From assembly GCF_001027925.1 (NCBI RefSeq), contig NZ_LECT01000053.1, positions 1 to 64,000 of the forward strand: DNA of 64,000 bases. The letters run 5' to 3'. The notes beneath the pieces are model-generated. The model was not told the DNA's origin. It worked only from the letters and a program-made list of their open reading frames with translations, and did not search any database. Below are positions 8,844 through 16,926 of this stretch, in pieces. The position numbers and the translations under genes were made by a program. The stretch is from Rhodopirellula islandica. GTDB lineage: Bacteria > Planctomycetota > Planctomycetia > Pirellulales > Pirellulaceae. Numbering within the stretch: the first letter of the stretch is position 1; every line of letters begins with the position of its first letter.

Positions 8844-8877
8844 AAAAAAACGGCAACCCTCCAACGAGGATTGCCGC
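8844..8877 (-). terminator. Intrinsic terminator of ferritin-like gene
   Basis: Read on the minus strand, a GC-rich hairpin with arms CGGCAA-TCCTC and GAGGG-TTGCCG (one internal mismatch) is followed by a run of eight T. It lies about 55 bases past the stop of the minus-strand ferritin-like gene. This is a textbook Rho-independent terminator in the correct orientation. It also separates that gene from the convergent cytochrome-like gene. Confidence 0.85.
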
Positions 8878-8930
8878 TGAGTGCTCGACGCCTTCGTAAC
8901 CACGGAAGCGGTGGCAAAAAAACGGTCGGC

Positions 8931-9392
8931 TCAGCCAGACTTCCGGACAGGCTCGCCGCTCATCGCTGAGTGCGAAGCGGGCGTGTCACGCAGCAGTTTC
9001 GTGTACTCGTCGACGCCTTCTTGCTCTTCCTTCAAGATGTCCTCGAGGAAGACGACCAAACTGCGCTGTGGTTCCGCCAGCTCGATTGCCTGCGTGTACA
9101 TCTCCACAGCCTTGGCTTCGAAGTCCCGACTGAACTCGAGCACTTCGACCAGGTTCTTGCTCTGCTTGATCTCGTTGCGAGTGGCAACGGGAACTCCGCC
9201 GAGAGCCGAAATCTTCTCGCCGACCAACTGAGCGTGCCCGAAGGATTCCTTCGCATCGCCCAAGAACTTGCCGGCGTAAACTTCTCGCCAAACGCCTTCC
9301 AGGATGAATGAGGCTTGGGAGTACTGAGCGACCCCGGTCCATTCGTGCTTGAGAATCTCGTTGAGCTGATTGATCAGTGCTTCGCTGGCCAT
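8931..9392 (-). CDS. Ferritin-like / bacterioferritin-type protein
   Basis: 153 residues from the ATG at 9392, chosen because an AAGGA site sits 7 bases upstream; the ATG at 9398 is too close to that site. The protein is a four-helix ferritin-like domain: KHEWTGVAQY in helix 1, AKESFGHAQLVGEKI (the E-xx-H metal motif) in helix 2, EFSRDFEAKAVEMYTQAIE in helix 3, and EDILKEEQEGVDEY with a second ExxxE in helix 4. These Glu/His residues would form a diiron centre. A role in iron storage or oxidative-stress protection is inferred. It is transcribed alone and followed by a clear terminator. Long-frame extensions upstream to 9587 are not supported. Confidence 0.85.
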   Translation of the reverse strand: MASEALINQLNEILKHEWTGVAQYSQASFILEGVWREVYAGKFLGDAKESFGHAQLVGEKISALGGVPVATRNEIKQSKNLVEVLEFSRDFEAKAVEMYTQAIELAEPQRSLVVFLEDILKEEQEGVDEYTKLLRDTPASHSAMSGEPVRKSG

Positions 9393-9808
9393 GGGCATTT
9401 CCTTGTGATGTTCGGTGTGGGATCCGTTGAGCCGAAGTTCATCCCGGCTTTTCAACTTCAGAGCTTCCCAAAATTCTCTCACACCGCCCACCCCGAAACG
9501 AGCATCCCCATGGCAATCCCGAACCCAACGACCAAGACACCGCCAATCCATTTCCACCAAATTGTTTCGAAAATTCCATTGCCCCATTTGAAGTGGACAC
9601 TTTCATTTCAACCACTTTTCCCGTGCTCAAAAAAGAGGCAGCCTCGCGAACCCCCGCCAGGACAGGGCGTGCACAAAAAACGCGCAGCACCCAAGCAGCG
9701 ACGTAAGTCCAATTGCTAGCAAAGGTTCCGCGAGCACGTTTGATCACCTCGGAGGATGGCACCACGTCCCAAACGACCCGTGCACCTCCAGCCCCTCTCG
9801 CTCACGAC
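9393..9808. other. Divergent intergenic region, no clear gene
   Basis: This 416-base gap separates the minus-strand ferritin-like gene from the plus-strand ribbon-helix-helix-like gene, so it should hold both promoters. A minus-strand frame ending at 9481 encodes a membrane-segment-like peptide (WWKWIGGVLVVGFGIAMGML) of about 43 codons, but it has no ATG, GTG or TTG start before the hydrophobic stretch and is preceded by a stop. It may be a gene remnant. No RNA gene or strong hairpin is seen. Confidence 0.5.
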
Positions 9809-10582
9809 ATGACGTCATCGCCTTACCGCCGCACTGATTCCACCGACACCCGACAAGCCTCCACTTCGCGAGCGAACGAAAAATCGGTGGTCACGTCGGT
9901 GGATCCGGCTGTCGAGAGCGACGCCCAGCCGGCCGTTTACGCCAGCGACTTGGCTCGGTCCACCGGCACGGCGACCTCCGCCACCAAGGCCCAAGCCAAA
10001 TCGGTCACGCCAACGACCGGCCCCGTCAAGTTGTCGCCGTTCGATCCCGAGATGCCTTACGAGGATCGCCCGCAGATGGTCCTGAAACTGGCTGGTGAAG
10101 TCTTTGCTCAAACCGGAAGCTGGGTCGTCTTCTATCGCGAGATGATGGGCTGCGATGGAGTCGTCTGGAAGCTGTTCCCCGATCCAGCTCAACGTCGCCA
10201 CTTTGAGTCCAGCCCTGAGTTCGCGGAACTGCTGGAGATCATGACCTCGATCCGCAGCCAAGACAGCTCCAAGACCAAGGAGCACGAACCCGAACGAATG
10301 ATCACCGTTCGTCTGCCCCGGTCGATGCACTCCACTGCCGTCCAAGAAGCGTCCGAACTCGGCCTGAGCATCAACAGCTACTGCCTGACCAAACTGCTGC
10401 AACCGATCAACAAACGGTTCACGCCCCTGGAAGCCGGCCCCCGCCGCGGACGCCGCCCCGGCCCCCAAATCCAAGTCGAGAAAACGGCCGACGGGGAAAT
10501 CTCGATGCAGCGAATTCGTGTTTCGTCCAAGTCATCAAAACCCTCCAATTCGTCACCCAAAACGAACCGCAAGTCTCGGTAG
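9809..10582 (+). CDS. Ribbon-helix-helix / HicB-like protein
   Basis: 257 residues from the ATG at 9809 (MTSSPYRRTD); a longer frame from 9713 is possible. The N-terminal 80 residues are Ser/Thr/Ala-rich and probably disordered. Residues about 85-150 (PYEDRPQMVLKLAGEVFAQT, then SWVVFYREMMG) look folded but unrecognised. Residues about 165-205 (MITVRLPRSMHSTAVQEASE, then LGLSINSYCLTKLL) match the ribbon-helix-helix pattern of Arc/HicB-type DNA-binding domains. The C-terminal tail is basic (RRGRRPGP and Lys/Ser-rich). DNA binding is inferred. No HicA-like toxin is next to it, so an antitoxin role is not supported. Confidence 0.6.
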   Translation: MTSSPYRRTDSTDTRQASTSRANEKSVVTSVDPAVESDAQPAVYASDLARSTGTATSATKAQAKSVTPTTGPVKLSPFDPEMPYEDRPQMVLKLAGEVFAQTGSWVVFYREMMGCDGVVWKLFPDPAQRRHFESSPEFAELLEIMTSIRSQDSSKTKEHEPERMITVRLPRSMHSTAVQEASELGLSINSYCLTKLLQPINKRFTPLEAGPRRGRRPGPQIQVEKTADGEISMQRIRVSSKSSKPSNSSPKTNRKSR

Positions 10583-10609
10583 TCACCGCGATCGCACCTC
10601 GGCACCCCG

Positions 10610-10660
10610 GTGATCTTGACTTTCCAGTGATCTCGACTTTCCAGCGATCTTGACTCCCTG
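10610..10660. repeat. Three 17-bp direct repeats upstream of WYL gene
   Basis: Three head-to-tail copies run GTGATCTTGACTTTCCA (10610-10626), GTGATCTCGACTTTCCA (10627-10643) and GCGATCTTGACTCCCTG (10644-10660). The first two differ at one base; the third is more diverged. They end 76 bases before the start of the WYL regulator gene. They could be an iterated operator for that regulator, or a small tandem duplication without function. Confidence 0.6.
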
Positions 10661-10736
10661 ACAAACCGGCCCCCTGCCGAACCTGCTCACGCCATCTGCA
10701 TCTTGCTCTAGACCATCTGCCCCAGGCACCTTCGAC

Positions 10737-11762
10737 GTGGCACGCAACGAACAACTGATCCGCCAACACAAGCTTCTGCAACTCCTCGAAGATTCACGCT
10801 TTGGCCGAACCCTGGACGAACTGCGCGGCGACCTGATCCTGGATCTCGGGCTATCGACGCTTCACACCCGCACCGTCCGCCGTGACCTCGAGGCACTTCA
10901 GGGCGCGGGCTACGACATTCAAAACGAGGTCCTGGAACGCGGGCGAATCTATCGCCTCGGCCGCAATCACACCGCCGTCCACGAGATCGCCTTCTCGGCG
11001 ACCGAACTGATCGCCCTGTCGATCGGCCGCGAACTGCTCTACCCGCTGATGGGGACCCAGTACTGGCACGGCATCGAAACGTTCTGGAACAAAGTCCAAG
11101 AAGCGATCCCGGAAGGCGTCTACGAACACTACCAGCGATACCGAAAAGTCCTCTATGTCTCCGGCACGCCCAGCAAAACCTACGAAGCCCAATCGGGAAT
11201 GCTGAAGACGATCAACCGCGCGATCCTGGAACACCGGGTGGTTGAAATCAAATACAAACCCATTGGCCGCGAAGCCTCCGTGCGACAGATCGAACCCTAC
11301 GGGTTGGCGGTCCACCAAAACAGCATCTACGTCGTTGCCGCAGCCCCCGAAGTCACTGATGAATCGGAACGACTCCGCAACTGGAAACTCGACCGGTTCA
11401 CGCAAGCCACGGTCCTGGACGACTACTTCAAACCGGACCCCAAGATCAACCTGAACGAGTTCCTCAGCAAGAGCATCGGAATCTTCTCAGGCGACAGCAG
11501 CACGCCCGTCAAAATCCGGTTGGGCAACCGTTCCGCGTCCTACCTTCGCGAAGACCCCTGGCACCCCGAGCAGAAACTGGAACTCGTCGACCCTGACGAC
11601 CCCGCGTCGGACACGATCCTCACCGTGCCCGCGTCACACCCACGCGAACTCCTGCCCAAGGTCTTGGCTCTCGGCAGTGATGCGGAGGTTTTAGAACCAG
11701 CCGAGTACCGACAAACCGTCGCCGACGTTGTTCAAAAACTCGCCCAAGCCTACAGCGACTGA
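10737..11762 (+). CDS. WYL-domain transcriptional regulator
   Basis: GTG start, 341 residues. The N-terminal 80 residues form a winged helix-turn-helix of the DeoR-like type (LIRQHKLLQLLEDSRFG, then TVRRDLEALQGAGYDI). Residues about 155-235 form a WYL domain: AILEHRVVEIKYKPIG, then VRQIEPYGLAVHQNSIYVVA, where the WYL-like triad is IYV. A WCX-like C-terminal extension (VKIRLGNRSASYLREDPWHP) follows. WYL proteins bind ligands, often nucleic acid or nucleotides, and control stress, DNA-repair or defence genes. Its target is unknown; the three 17-bp repeats upstream suggest autoregulation. Confidence 0.88.
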   Translation: MARNEQLIRQHKLLQLLEDSRFGRTLDELRGDLILDLGLSTLHTRTVRRDLEALQGAGYDIQNEVLERGRIYRLGRNHTAVHEIAFSATELIALSIGRELLYPLMGTQYWHGIETFWNKVQEAIPEGVYEHYQRYRKVLYVSGTPSKTYEAQSGMLKTINRAILEHRVVEIKYKPIGREASVRQIEPYGLAVHQNSIYVVAAAPEVTDESERLRNWKLDRFTQATVLDDYFKPDPKINLNEFLSKSIGIFSGDSSTPVKIRLGNRSASYLREDPWHPEQKLELVDPDDPASDTILTVPASHPRELLPKVLALGSDAEVLEPAEYRQTVADVVQKLAQAYSD

Positions 11763-11863
11763 TTCACGCCACTCGCTCAAGACAAATGCATCCGCCCGCT
11801 GGCATCATCGCCGCAGGCAGTTTCCCGCAACGCCTGAACGAACGAAGCGAACTCAGGCCGCAT

Positions 11864-12721
11864 TCAGTCCCAAACGATTTTGCAAGCGTCGAAGATCGGA
11901 CCTTCCACGCAGGTGCGTTTGTAATCCCACTCGCCATCGTCTTGCTTGACCTTGGCCACGCATGAGAAACAAATTCCGATCCCGCACGCCATCGGCGTTT
12001 CCATCGAAACCTGGCAATCGACACCGAAACGCTCGCAGACCTCGGCGGATTTCTCCATCATGATCTCGGGTCCGCAGGTGATCACCCGCACTCGAATGTC
12101 CGGGCTCTCTTGCTGGATCGCTTCCAACCGATCCGCCAACACATCGGGAACTCGCGCGGTGCGACCTTCCGATCCATCGTCGGTGCAAGTCGTCACCTCC
12201 AATCCAGCCGCTCGGAAATCATCGACGCCGGCCAACAACGACGCTCGCCGAGCCCCGTAGATCAGCTCGACGTTCTTGGCCCACCCTCGCTCAGTCGCGT
12301 CGCGGCCCGCGGCCAACATCGGGGTCTGGCCGATTCCACCAACCGCCATGATCAATCGATCGCAGGGCCGATCGTCGAATCCATTTCCGAGTGGCCCCCA
12401 GACCGTCACCATCGTTCCGACGGGTGCCTCCGACAACGGAACCGTCAGCGATCCCTTTCGAAGGTAAATCAGATCGATCGATTCTGGCTGGCCATCCGCA
12501 CCGGGGTGAACATCGTAAATCGCAAATGCGCGACCGATCAGCGGTGCATTCACCCCTGTCATGCGAATCATGACAAACTGGCCCGGCCGAAACGAGCGAG
12601 CAATTCCCGGCGCCGCCACTCGAAGCAGATACGTGTTCTCCGCGATGGCTTCATTGCGGATCAGAGGTGCATCGACACGCACCATCGCGTCGGCGTAATG
12701 GGCAGCGTGCAAGTTGGACAT
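11864..12721 (-). CDS. pyrK: PyrK-like FAD/NAD/[2Fe-2S] electron transfer subunit
   Basis: 285 residues. The ferredoxin-reductase fold is clear: the FAD-binding motif is RAFAIYDV, the flavin-side loop is GPLGNGF, and the NAD-binding motif is VGGIGQTPM. Near the C-terminus, four cysteines (246, 251, 254 and 271, in the pattern C-x4-C-x2-C-x16-C) match the [2Fe-2S] site of the dihydroorotate dehydrogenase electron transfer subunit. In pyrimidine synthesis this subunit passes electrons from the PyrD flavin to NAD+. No pyrD is adjacent, so use by another oxidoreductase is possible. It is a single gene on the minus strand, convergent with the WYL regulator. Confidence 0.82.
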   Translation of the reverse strand: MSNLHAAHYADAMVRVDAPLIRNEAIAENTYLLRVAAPGIARSFRPGQFVMIRMTGVNAPLIGRAFAIYDVHPGADGQPESIDLIYLRKGSLTVPLSEAPVGTMVTVWGPLGNGFDDRPCDRLIMAVGGIGQTPMLAAGRDATERGWAKNVELIYGARRASLLAGVDDFRAAGLEVTTCTDDGSEGRTARVPDVLADRLEAIQQESPDIRVRVITCGPEIMMEKSAEVCERFGVDCQVSMETPMACGIGICFSCVAKVKQDDGEWDYKRTCVEGPIFDACKIVWD

Positions 12722-12805
12722 GTGCTCACGGGGTCAAGACTTGAAACAATTCACTCGGCCCGAGAAGTGTACCGCCACTTCGATCGTTGCTCCAGGACGC
12801 CGCCC

Positions 12806-13858
12806 TCAAACGGGCTTGCGGACAAACTCGACTCGCGGGGCCTTGGATCCCTGACGATCGCACCGAAAGAATTCGGCGACATAGCGGACGGGCGTCCGCT
12901 GCTCCGGAACCCGGAACCGATCGCCCTTTTGCAGCACCGGACGCGATTCCAACATTCCACCAAACTGCTCCGTCCCAGCCGCCTGACACGGGTACCAGGT
13001 TCCCGCCAACTCACCGCGCTCGGCCTTGACGTCCTTCGGTTCCAAGTAGAACTCGGGGTAGCAATGCCCTGGGATCCAAACCATCCGCGCGGGAATGCCA
13101 GCGTTCCGACACAAGGCAACAAACAGACTCGTCATGTCTTCACAATCACCGACGCCCGTCTTCAGTGCATCAGACGCTTCCCGAATCGGCCCTTCCTCGT
13201 AACGCACCTTGTCACGAACCACATCGTAAATCTGCCGCACCTGCTCCCAAGACGACTCCGGCGCGTCGGCAGACAATTCGCGGGACAACGCCCGAATCGC
13301 CGGATGGCCTGCGTCAATCATAGGACTGTTTCCCATGAACGCTCGCAGCTCACGTGGCATCCGCAATGGAACGACCAAGTCATCGGTCTCCGTTGGCGCC
13401 ACGATCGGCTGTCGAACAACCTCCATTTCCAACTCAACCTGAATGCTCCCACTGGAAGTCAGCCTGGGAATCGCGACGACGACTTGCCGAGCCCCATCGA
13501 GTTCGCGAACCGCGACATTGCCGACACGACCCTCGACCGTTCGGCTGACGATGGAAACAGTCTGCTCCGGCCAATCCATGAACACGGGAAATGTCGCGAG
13601 ACCCGAAGTGATTGTCACCGGCGTGTCGATGTTCACGCCCAGACGCCAGCGGGTCGTCTGAGGTTTTGTCAGATCGATTGGTGCCGCAGCAACGGACGCC
13701 TGTGACACGGCACCAGGCTGTTCTTCCGACACACCGTCCTGCCCCATGGCACGACCGATCGACAGCACCGATCCCGCCGCGGCGAACACTCCAATGCCCG
13801 AACACCCCAGTGACGACAAACAAGCACGTCGATTGATCAAATTCTTTGGTTGAGTCAT
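12806..13858 (-). CDS. Exported transglutaminase-like protein
   Basis: 350 residues with a twin-arginine-like N-terminus (INRRACLSSLG) followed by a hydrophobic stretch, so Tat or Sec export is likely. The N-terminal 60-165 region is beta-rich. The C-terminal half holds a transglutaminase-like core: Cys239 in GVGDCEDMTSLFVALC and His265 in PGHCYPEFYLE. The third catalytic residue, normally Asp in a 'WxxxD' context, is not obvious: the aligned stretch is TWYPCQAAG. These domains act as cysteine peptidases or crosslinking enzymes. Substrate is unknown. The gene ends 84 bases downstream of the PyrK-like start on the same strand. Confidence 0.8.
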   Translation of the reverse strand: MTQPKNLINRRACLSSLGCSGIGVFAAAGSVLSIGRAMGQDGVSEEQPGAVSQASVAAAPIDLTKPQTTRWRLGVNIDTPVTITSGLATFPVFMDWPEQTVSIVSRTVEGRVGNVAVRELDGARQVVVAIPRLTSSGSIQVELEMEVVRQPIVAPTETDDLVVPLRMPRELRAFMGNSPMIDAGHPAIRALSRELSADAPESSWEQVRQIYDVVRDKVRYEEGPIREASDALKTGVGDCEDMTSLFVALCRNAGIPARMVWIPGHCYPEFYLEPKDVKAERGELAGTWYPCQAAGTEQFGGMLESRPVLQKGDRFRVPEQRTPVRYVAEFFRCDRQGSKAPRVEFVRKPV

Positions 13859-14174
13859 GCCTCCATTCTAGCTCGCGTCAGCCCCAAACCCAACGATTTT
13901 TCTAGCTTGCTCGATCGCGAACCCGCTTGAAAACGCACGCCTGTCGCTCGAATGCGGGACAGGCAATCAAGCCATGAGTGATCGCTGGTGCGAAACAATG
14001 GAGATTCGGGTTCTTCAAGGAATCCGTCGCGGTCCCCACTGGGCTGGTCGCAACCAATCTTCAAGATGGACAAGCCGATCAGGTCCATCACAGGGGGTAT
14101 GACAGCAACCATTCGCAAACGCCCCGCCAACGACGTACAATTCGGGGCAACTTTGGGCAACGGGAGGATGGATT
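13859..14174. other. Intergenic region, nothing recognised
   Basis: This 316-base gap lies upstream of the minus-strand transglutaminase gene and downstream of the small ScdA-N gene. Frames across it are short, lack a good ribosome site and show no recognisable motif. It should contain the transglutaminase promoter. I see no hairpin with a T-run and no RNA gene. Confidence 0.5.
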
Positions 14175-14387
14175 CTAGCCAGCACCGCGGCCATCCAGCT
14201 CGGAGGTGTTGACGGCCGATTCCAGCTCCTGCAGGACTTCTGCGGGACTGACCCCTGCGTGAATGCAGACATACCGCAGGGACTTGCCAGCGCAGCTCGT
14301 GTCCAACCCCCATGCCTGGAACACTTTCGTGGTTTCAGGATGTTCGACAATCCATTCCGGGAGGCTGCTGTCTAGATCGCATTTCAT
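14175..14387 (-). CDS. Stand-alone ScdA N-terminal (DUF542) domain protein
   Basis: 70 residues. The sequence DSSLPEWIVEHPETTKVFQ, then WGLDTSCAGKSL and SPAEVLQELESAV matches the short N-terminal domain of the ScdA/RIC iron-sulfur cluster repair family (consensus 'W...P....F...GiDyCCgG..'). The usual Cys-Cys pair is a single Cys32, with Ser before it, and Cys41 and Cys3 are also present. There is no hemerythrin-like domain, unlike full RIC proteins. Stand-alone forms occur in other bacteria. A role in metal or Fe-S handling is inferred. It diverges from the sulfatase gene 70 bases away. Confidence 0.75.
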   Translation of the reverse strand: MKCDLDSSLPEWIVEHPETTKVFQAWGLDTSCAGKSLRYVCIHAGVSPAEVLQELESAVNTSELDGRGAG

Positions 14388-14457
14388 GCCTTCATTCTAA
14401 CCCAACTTCCCGCCATCCCCTCCCACGCCAGCGCGTGTTCATCCCAAGAGATTCAAC

Positions 14458-16398
14458 ATGATTCAGCCTCCAGGCAATTCGACGCGTCTACCGAAAACGC
14501 TCGTTCGTTCCCGAGCATTCGCGGGTCCTGTGAGCCTCCGCGCAACGTCACTCGCGATTTGCGTTTGCGCCGCACTGGTTGGTCAATTCCTATCCCCAGC
14601 CTCCCTCCGAGCAGATCCCGACGAACGGCCCAACATTGTTCTGGTCATGACCGATGACCAGGGCTACGGCGACTTCTCCTTCAACGGCAACCCTTACATC
14701 CAAACGCCTGCGATTGATCAACTGGCATCGCAAAGTGTTCAGTTGACGGACTTCCACGTCGCTCCCATGTGCACGCCTACCCGGGGACAATTGCTATCCG
14801 GCTTGGACGCCTTCCGCAATGCCGCGATCAACGTCAGCAGCGGTCGAACCCTGCTGCGACATGATTTGAAAACGATGGCCGATGTCTTCCAAGACGCTGG
14901 CTACCAAACCGGAATCTTTGGCAAGTGGCACCTCGGCGACAACCACCCATTCCGGCCCGAAGACCGAGGTTTTGACGAAGCGTTGTGGTTCCCTTCCTCG
15001 CACATCAACAGCGTCCCCGATCACTGGGACAATGACTACTTCGATGACAACTACATCCACAACGGCCAACGCGTCGCCTACTCTGGGTATTGCACCGATG
15101 TGTTCTTTGACGAAGCGATCGAGTGGGCCAAGCAATCCAACTCACAAGGCTCACCCTTCTTTGCCTTCATCCCACTGAACTCCGCCCATTGGCCTTGGTT
15201 TGTTCCCGATCAGTATCGCGATCGAGTCCGCCAGATGATCGGCAGGGACCAAGCACTCCAGCAAGAACTTCAGCAAAAGCTCGACGCCACGCCCAGCAAT
15301 CTTGAAGACCTGATCAGCTTCCTCGCGATGGGACTGAACATCGATGACAACATGCGAAAGCTGAATCAGTTCCTGGATGAATCAGGACTCGCAGACAACA
15401 CAATCCTGGTGTTCCTCACCGACAACGGCAGCACGTTTGGGCACCACTACTTCAACGCCGGGATGCGTGGCAAGAAGACGCAACTCTGGGAAGGCGGTCA
15501 CCGTGTGCCTTGCCTGATCCGTTGGCCCAACCAACTCGCCGCTCAAAAGGTCGACGACCTGACGCACGTGCAAGACCTTCTGCCAACCCTGGCGGACTTG
15601 GCTGATTGCGACGAACACCTGCCCGGACCGCTGGATGGCATCAGTCTTGCCGATCGTCTTCGCGGCGAAACCGATTCGTTGGCCGATCGCATGCTGGTCA
15701 TCAACTACAGTCGCATGCCGCAGTTCAAGGTCACCTACACCAAAGGCAATCCCGCGATCCCGCGCCGCAACGGTGCTGCCGTGATGTGGAAGAAGTGGCG
15801 ACTGCTGGAAAACAAACGCTTGTACAACGTGGAAGACGACCTTTACCAAGACCACAACGTCGCGCAAGCTCACCCCGAAATTGTCGCCAAGATGCGTGCT
15901 CACTTGACGACATGGTGGGACGGTGTCAAAGACGATGTGATGAGGCCGGAACGCGTCGTGATCGGCAGCGAACAAGAAAACCCCAGCTTGCTGACCGCTT
16001 GCGAATGGCTGGACATTTTCGTTGATCAACAAGTCCAAATCCGCCGCGGCGTGCTCAAGAACGGCGTCTGGCACCTGATCGTCGACCAACCTGGAACGTA
16101 TGAGTTCGCACTGCGGCGCTGGCCCAAAGAATCAGGCCTGAAACTCGACCAAGCCATTCCGATGAAGCAAGTCACTGACGGAACATTTCCCGCTGGTGTC
16201 TCGCTTCCAATCAAGTCTGGCCGGCTCAAGATCGGCGACTTCGATCAAACCAGCCCGGCGGATTCATCTGACGAATCAATCACATTCCGAACGCAACTCA
16301 CCGCGGGTCCTATTGAAATGCAAACCTGGATGCTCAACAGCAAGCAACAACCGATCTGCGGTGCCTACTACGTCGACGTTCAACGCGTCGACGAGTGA
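14458..16398 (+). CDS. Exported arylsulfatase-family sulfatase
   Basis: 646 residues with an N-terminal hydrophobic signal region (about residues 28-57). The metal-binding start NIVLVMTDDQGYGDF is followed by the sulfatase signature CTPTRGQLLSG, where Cys105 would be oxidised to formylglycine by a separate maturase. Other family landmarks are GIFGKWHLGD, FFAFIPLNSAHWP and FLTDNGSTFGHH. The core ends near residue 500. A C-terminal beta-rich extension of about 140 residues (about 505-646) is less conserved and may bind carbohydrate. The enzyme would remove sulfate esters from algal polysaccharides outside the cytoplasm. It is convergent with the next gene, with only 2 bases between stops. Confidence 0.93.
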   Translation: MIQPPGNSTRLPKTLVRSRAFAGPVSLRATSLAICVCAALVGQFLSPASLRADPDERPNIVLVMTDDQGYGDFSFNGNPYIQTPAIDQLASQSVQLTDFHVAPMCTPTRGQLLSGLDAFRNAAINVSSGRTLLRHDLKTMADVFQDAGYQTGIFGKWHLGDNHPFRPEDRGFDEALWFPSSHINSVPDHWDNDYFDDNYIHNGQRVAYSGYCTDVFFDEAIEWAKQSNSQGSPFFAFIPLNSAHWPWFVPDQYRDRVRQMIGRDQALQQELQQKLDATPSNLEDLISFLAMGLNIDDNMRKLNQFLDESGLADNTILVFLTDNGSTFGHHYFNAGMRGKKTQLWEGGHRVPCLIRWPNQLAAQKVDDLTHVQDLLPTLADLADCDEHLPGPLDGISLADRLRGETDSLADRMLVINYSRMPQFKVTYTKGNPAIPRRNGAAVMWKKWRLLENKRLYNVEDDLYQDHNVAQAHPEIVAKMRAHLTTWWDGVKDDVMRPERVVIGSEQENPSLLTACEWLDIFVDQQVQIRRGVLKNGVWHLIVDQPGTYEFALRRWPKESGLKLDQAIPMKQVTDGTFPAGVSLPIKSGRLKIGDFDQTSPADSSDESITFRTQLTAGPIEMQTWMLNSKQQPICGAYYVDVQRVDE

Positions 16399-16400
16399 CG

Positions 16401-16730
16401 TCATCGCCGCGTCCCAGGCAATTTCCCCAGCAACCCGAGCACGAGACCGAGAACCCCAATCACTTGGGGCGCGAGCATCCACACGATGCTGATCCACGCA
16501 CTCGGCTCTGCCGGCGTGTTGCTTCCGGCGTAGCGAACGGAGATGTAAATGCCGGTCAGAAAGCCGAGCACGACCGCCGCCGCAAAGAAAAACACGATCA
16601 TCCAAATGATTGACAGCAACGCCACTCGAATGAACACCAGGAGGCCGCCCAGGAACGTTCGTGGTTCCTCAGCAACGACGTGGTTGTCTGCGTTTCCAGC
16701 AACAGAATAGGGATTGGGCTCGGACGGCAT
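16401..16730 (-). CDS. Small two-segment membrane protein
   Basis: 109 residues from the ATG at 16730; an upstream TTG at 16745 is less likely. A polar N-terminus (PSEPNPYSV, typical of many planctomycete membrane proteins) is followed by two hydrophobic segments: LLVFIRVALLSIIWMIVFFF with its continuation, and IVWMLAPQVIGVLGLVLGLL. No functional motif is recognised. It lies downstream of the 7-bp tandem repeat, which falls in its likely promoter region. Confidence 0.65.
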   Translation of the reverse strand: MPSEPNPYSVAGNADNHVVAEEPRTFLGGLLVFIRVALLSIIWMIVFFFAAAVVLGFLTGIYISVRYAGSNTPAEPSAWISIVWMLAPQVIGVLGLVLGLLGKLPGTRR

Positions 16731-16794
16731 CAAAGGTCTTTGCAAGAAAGTGCCAAACGGTTTTTCAAAAAGTCATCCCCACTCGAACACCACG

Positions 16795-16913
16795 CTGAGT
16801 CCTGAGTCCTGAGTCCTGAGTCCTGAGTCCTGAGTCCTGAGTCCTGAGTCCTGAGTCCTGAGTCCTGAGTCCTGAGTCCTGAGTCCTGTGGCCTGTGGCC
16901 TGTGGCCTGTGGC
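16795..16913. repeat. Two-phase 7-bp tandem repeat (VNTR)
   Basis: About 13 perfect head-to-tail copies of CTGAGTC (16795 to about 16886) are followed directly by four copies of a related unit, CTGTGGC (to 16913). The period is 7 bases throughout. It lies between the stop of the minus-strand exported nitrilase gene and the start of the small membrane-protein gene, about 65 bases upstream of the latter. Simple repeats of this purity are prone to slippage, so copy number may vary between strains and shift promoter spacing. A minus-strand frame reads through it as a repeated heptapeptide but is not considered a gene. Confidence 0.9.
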
Positions 16914-16926
16914 CCTGAGCCACTCT

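Noticed and set aside
9479-9612. Short membrane-peptide-like minus-strand frame upstream of the ferritin-like gene
   Set aside because: It has a striking hydrophobic stretch but no start codon before it and a stop just upstream. Kept only as a possible remnant.
9809-10582. HicB-type antitoxin of a toxin-antitoxin pair
   Set aside because: The ribbon-helix-helix pattern is present but no small HicA-like toxin gene lies next to it.
12110-13705. Long plus-strand frame (531 codons)
   Set aside because: It runs antisense across both the PyrK-like and the transglutaminase genes, which have intact motifs. Its product has no recognisable fold.
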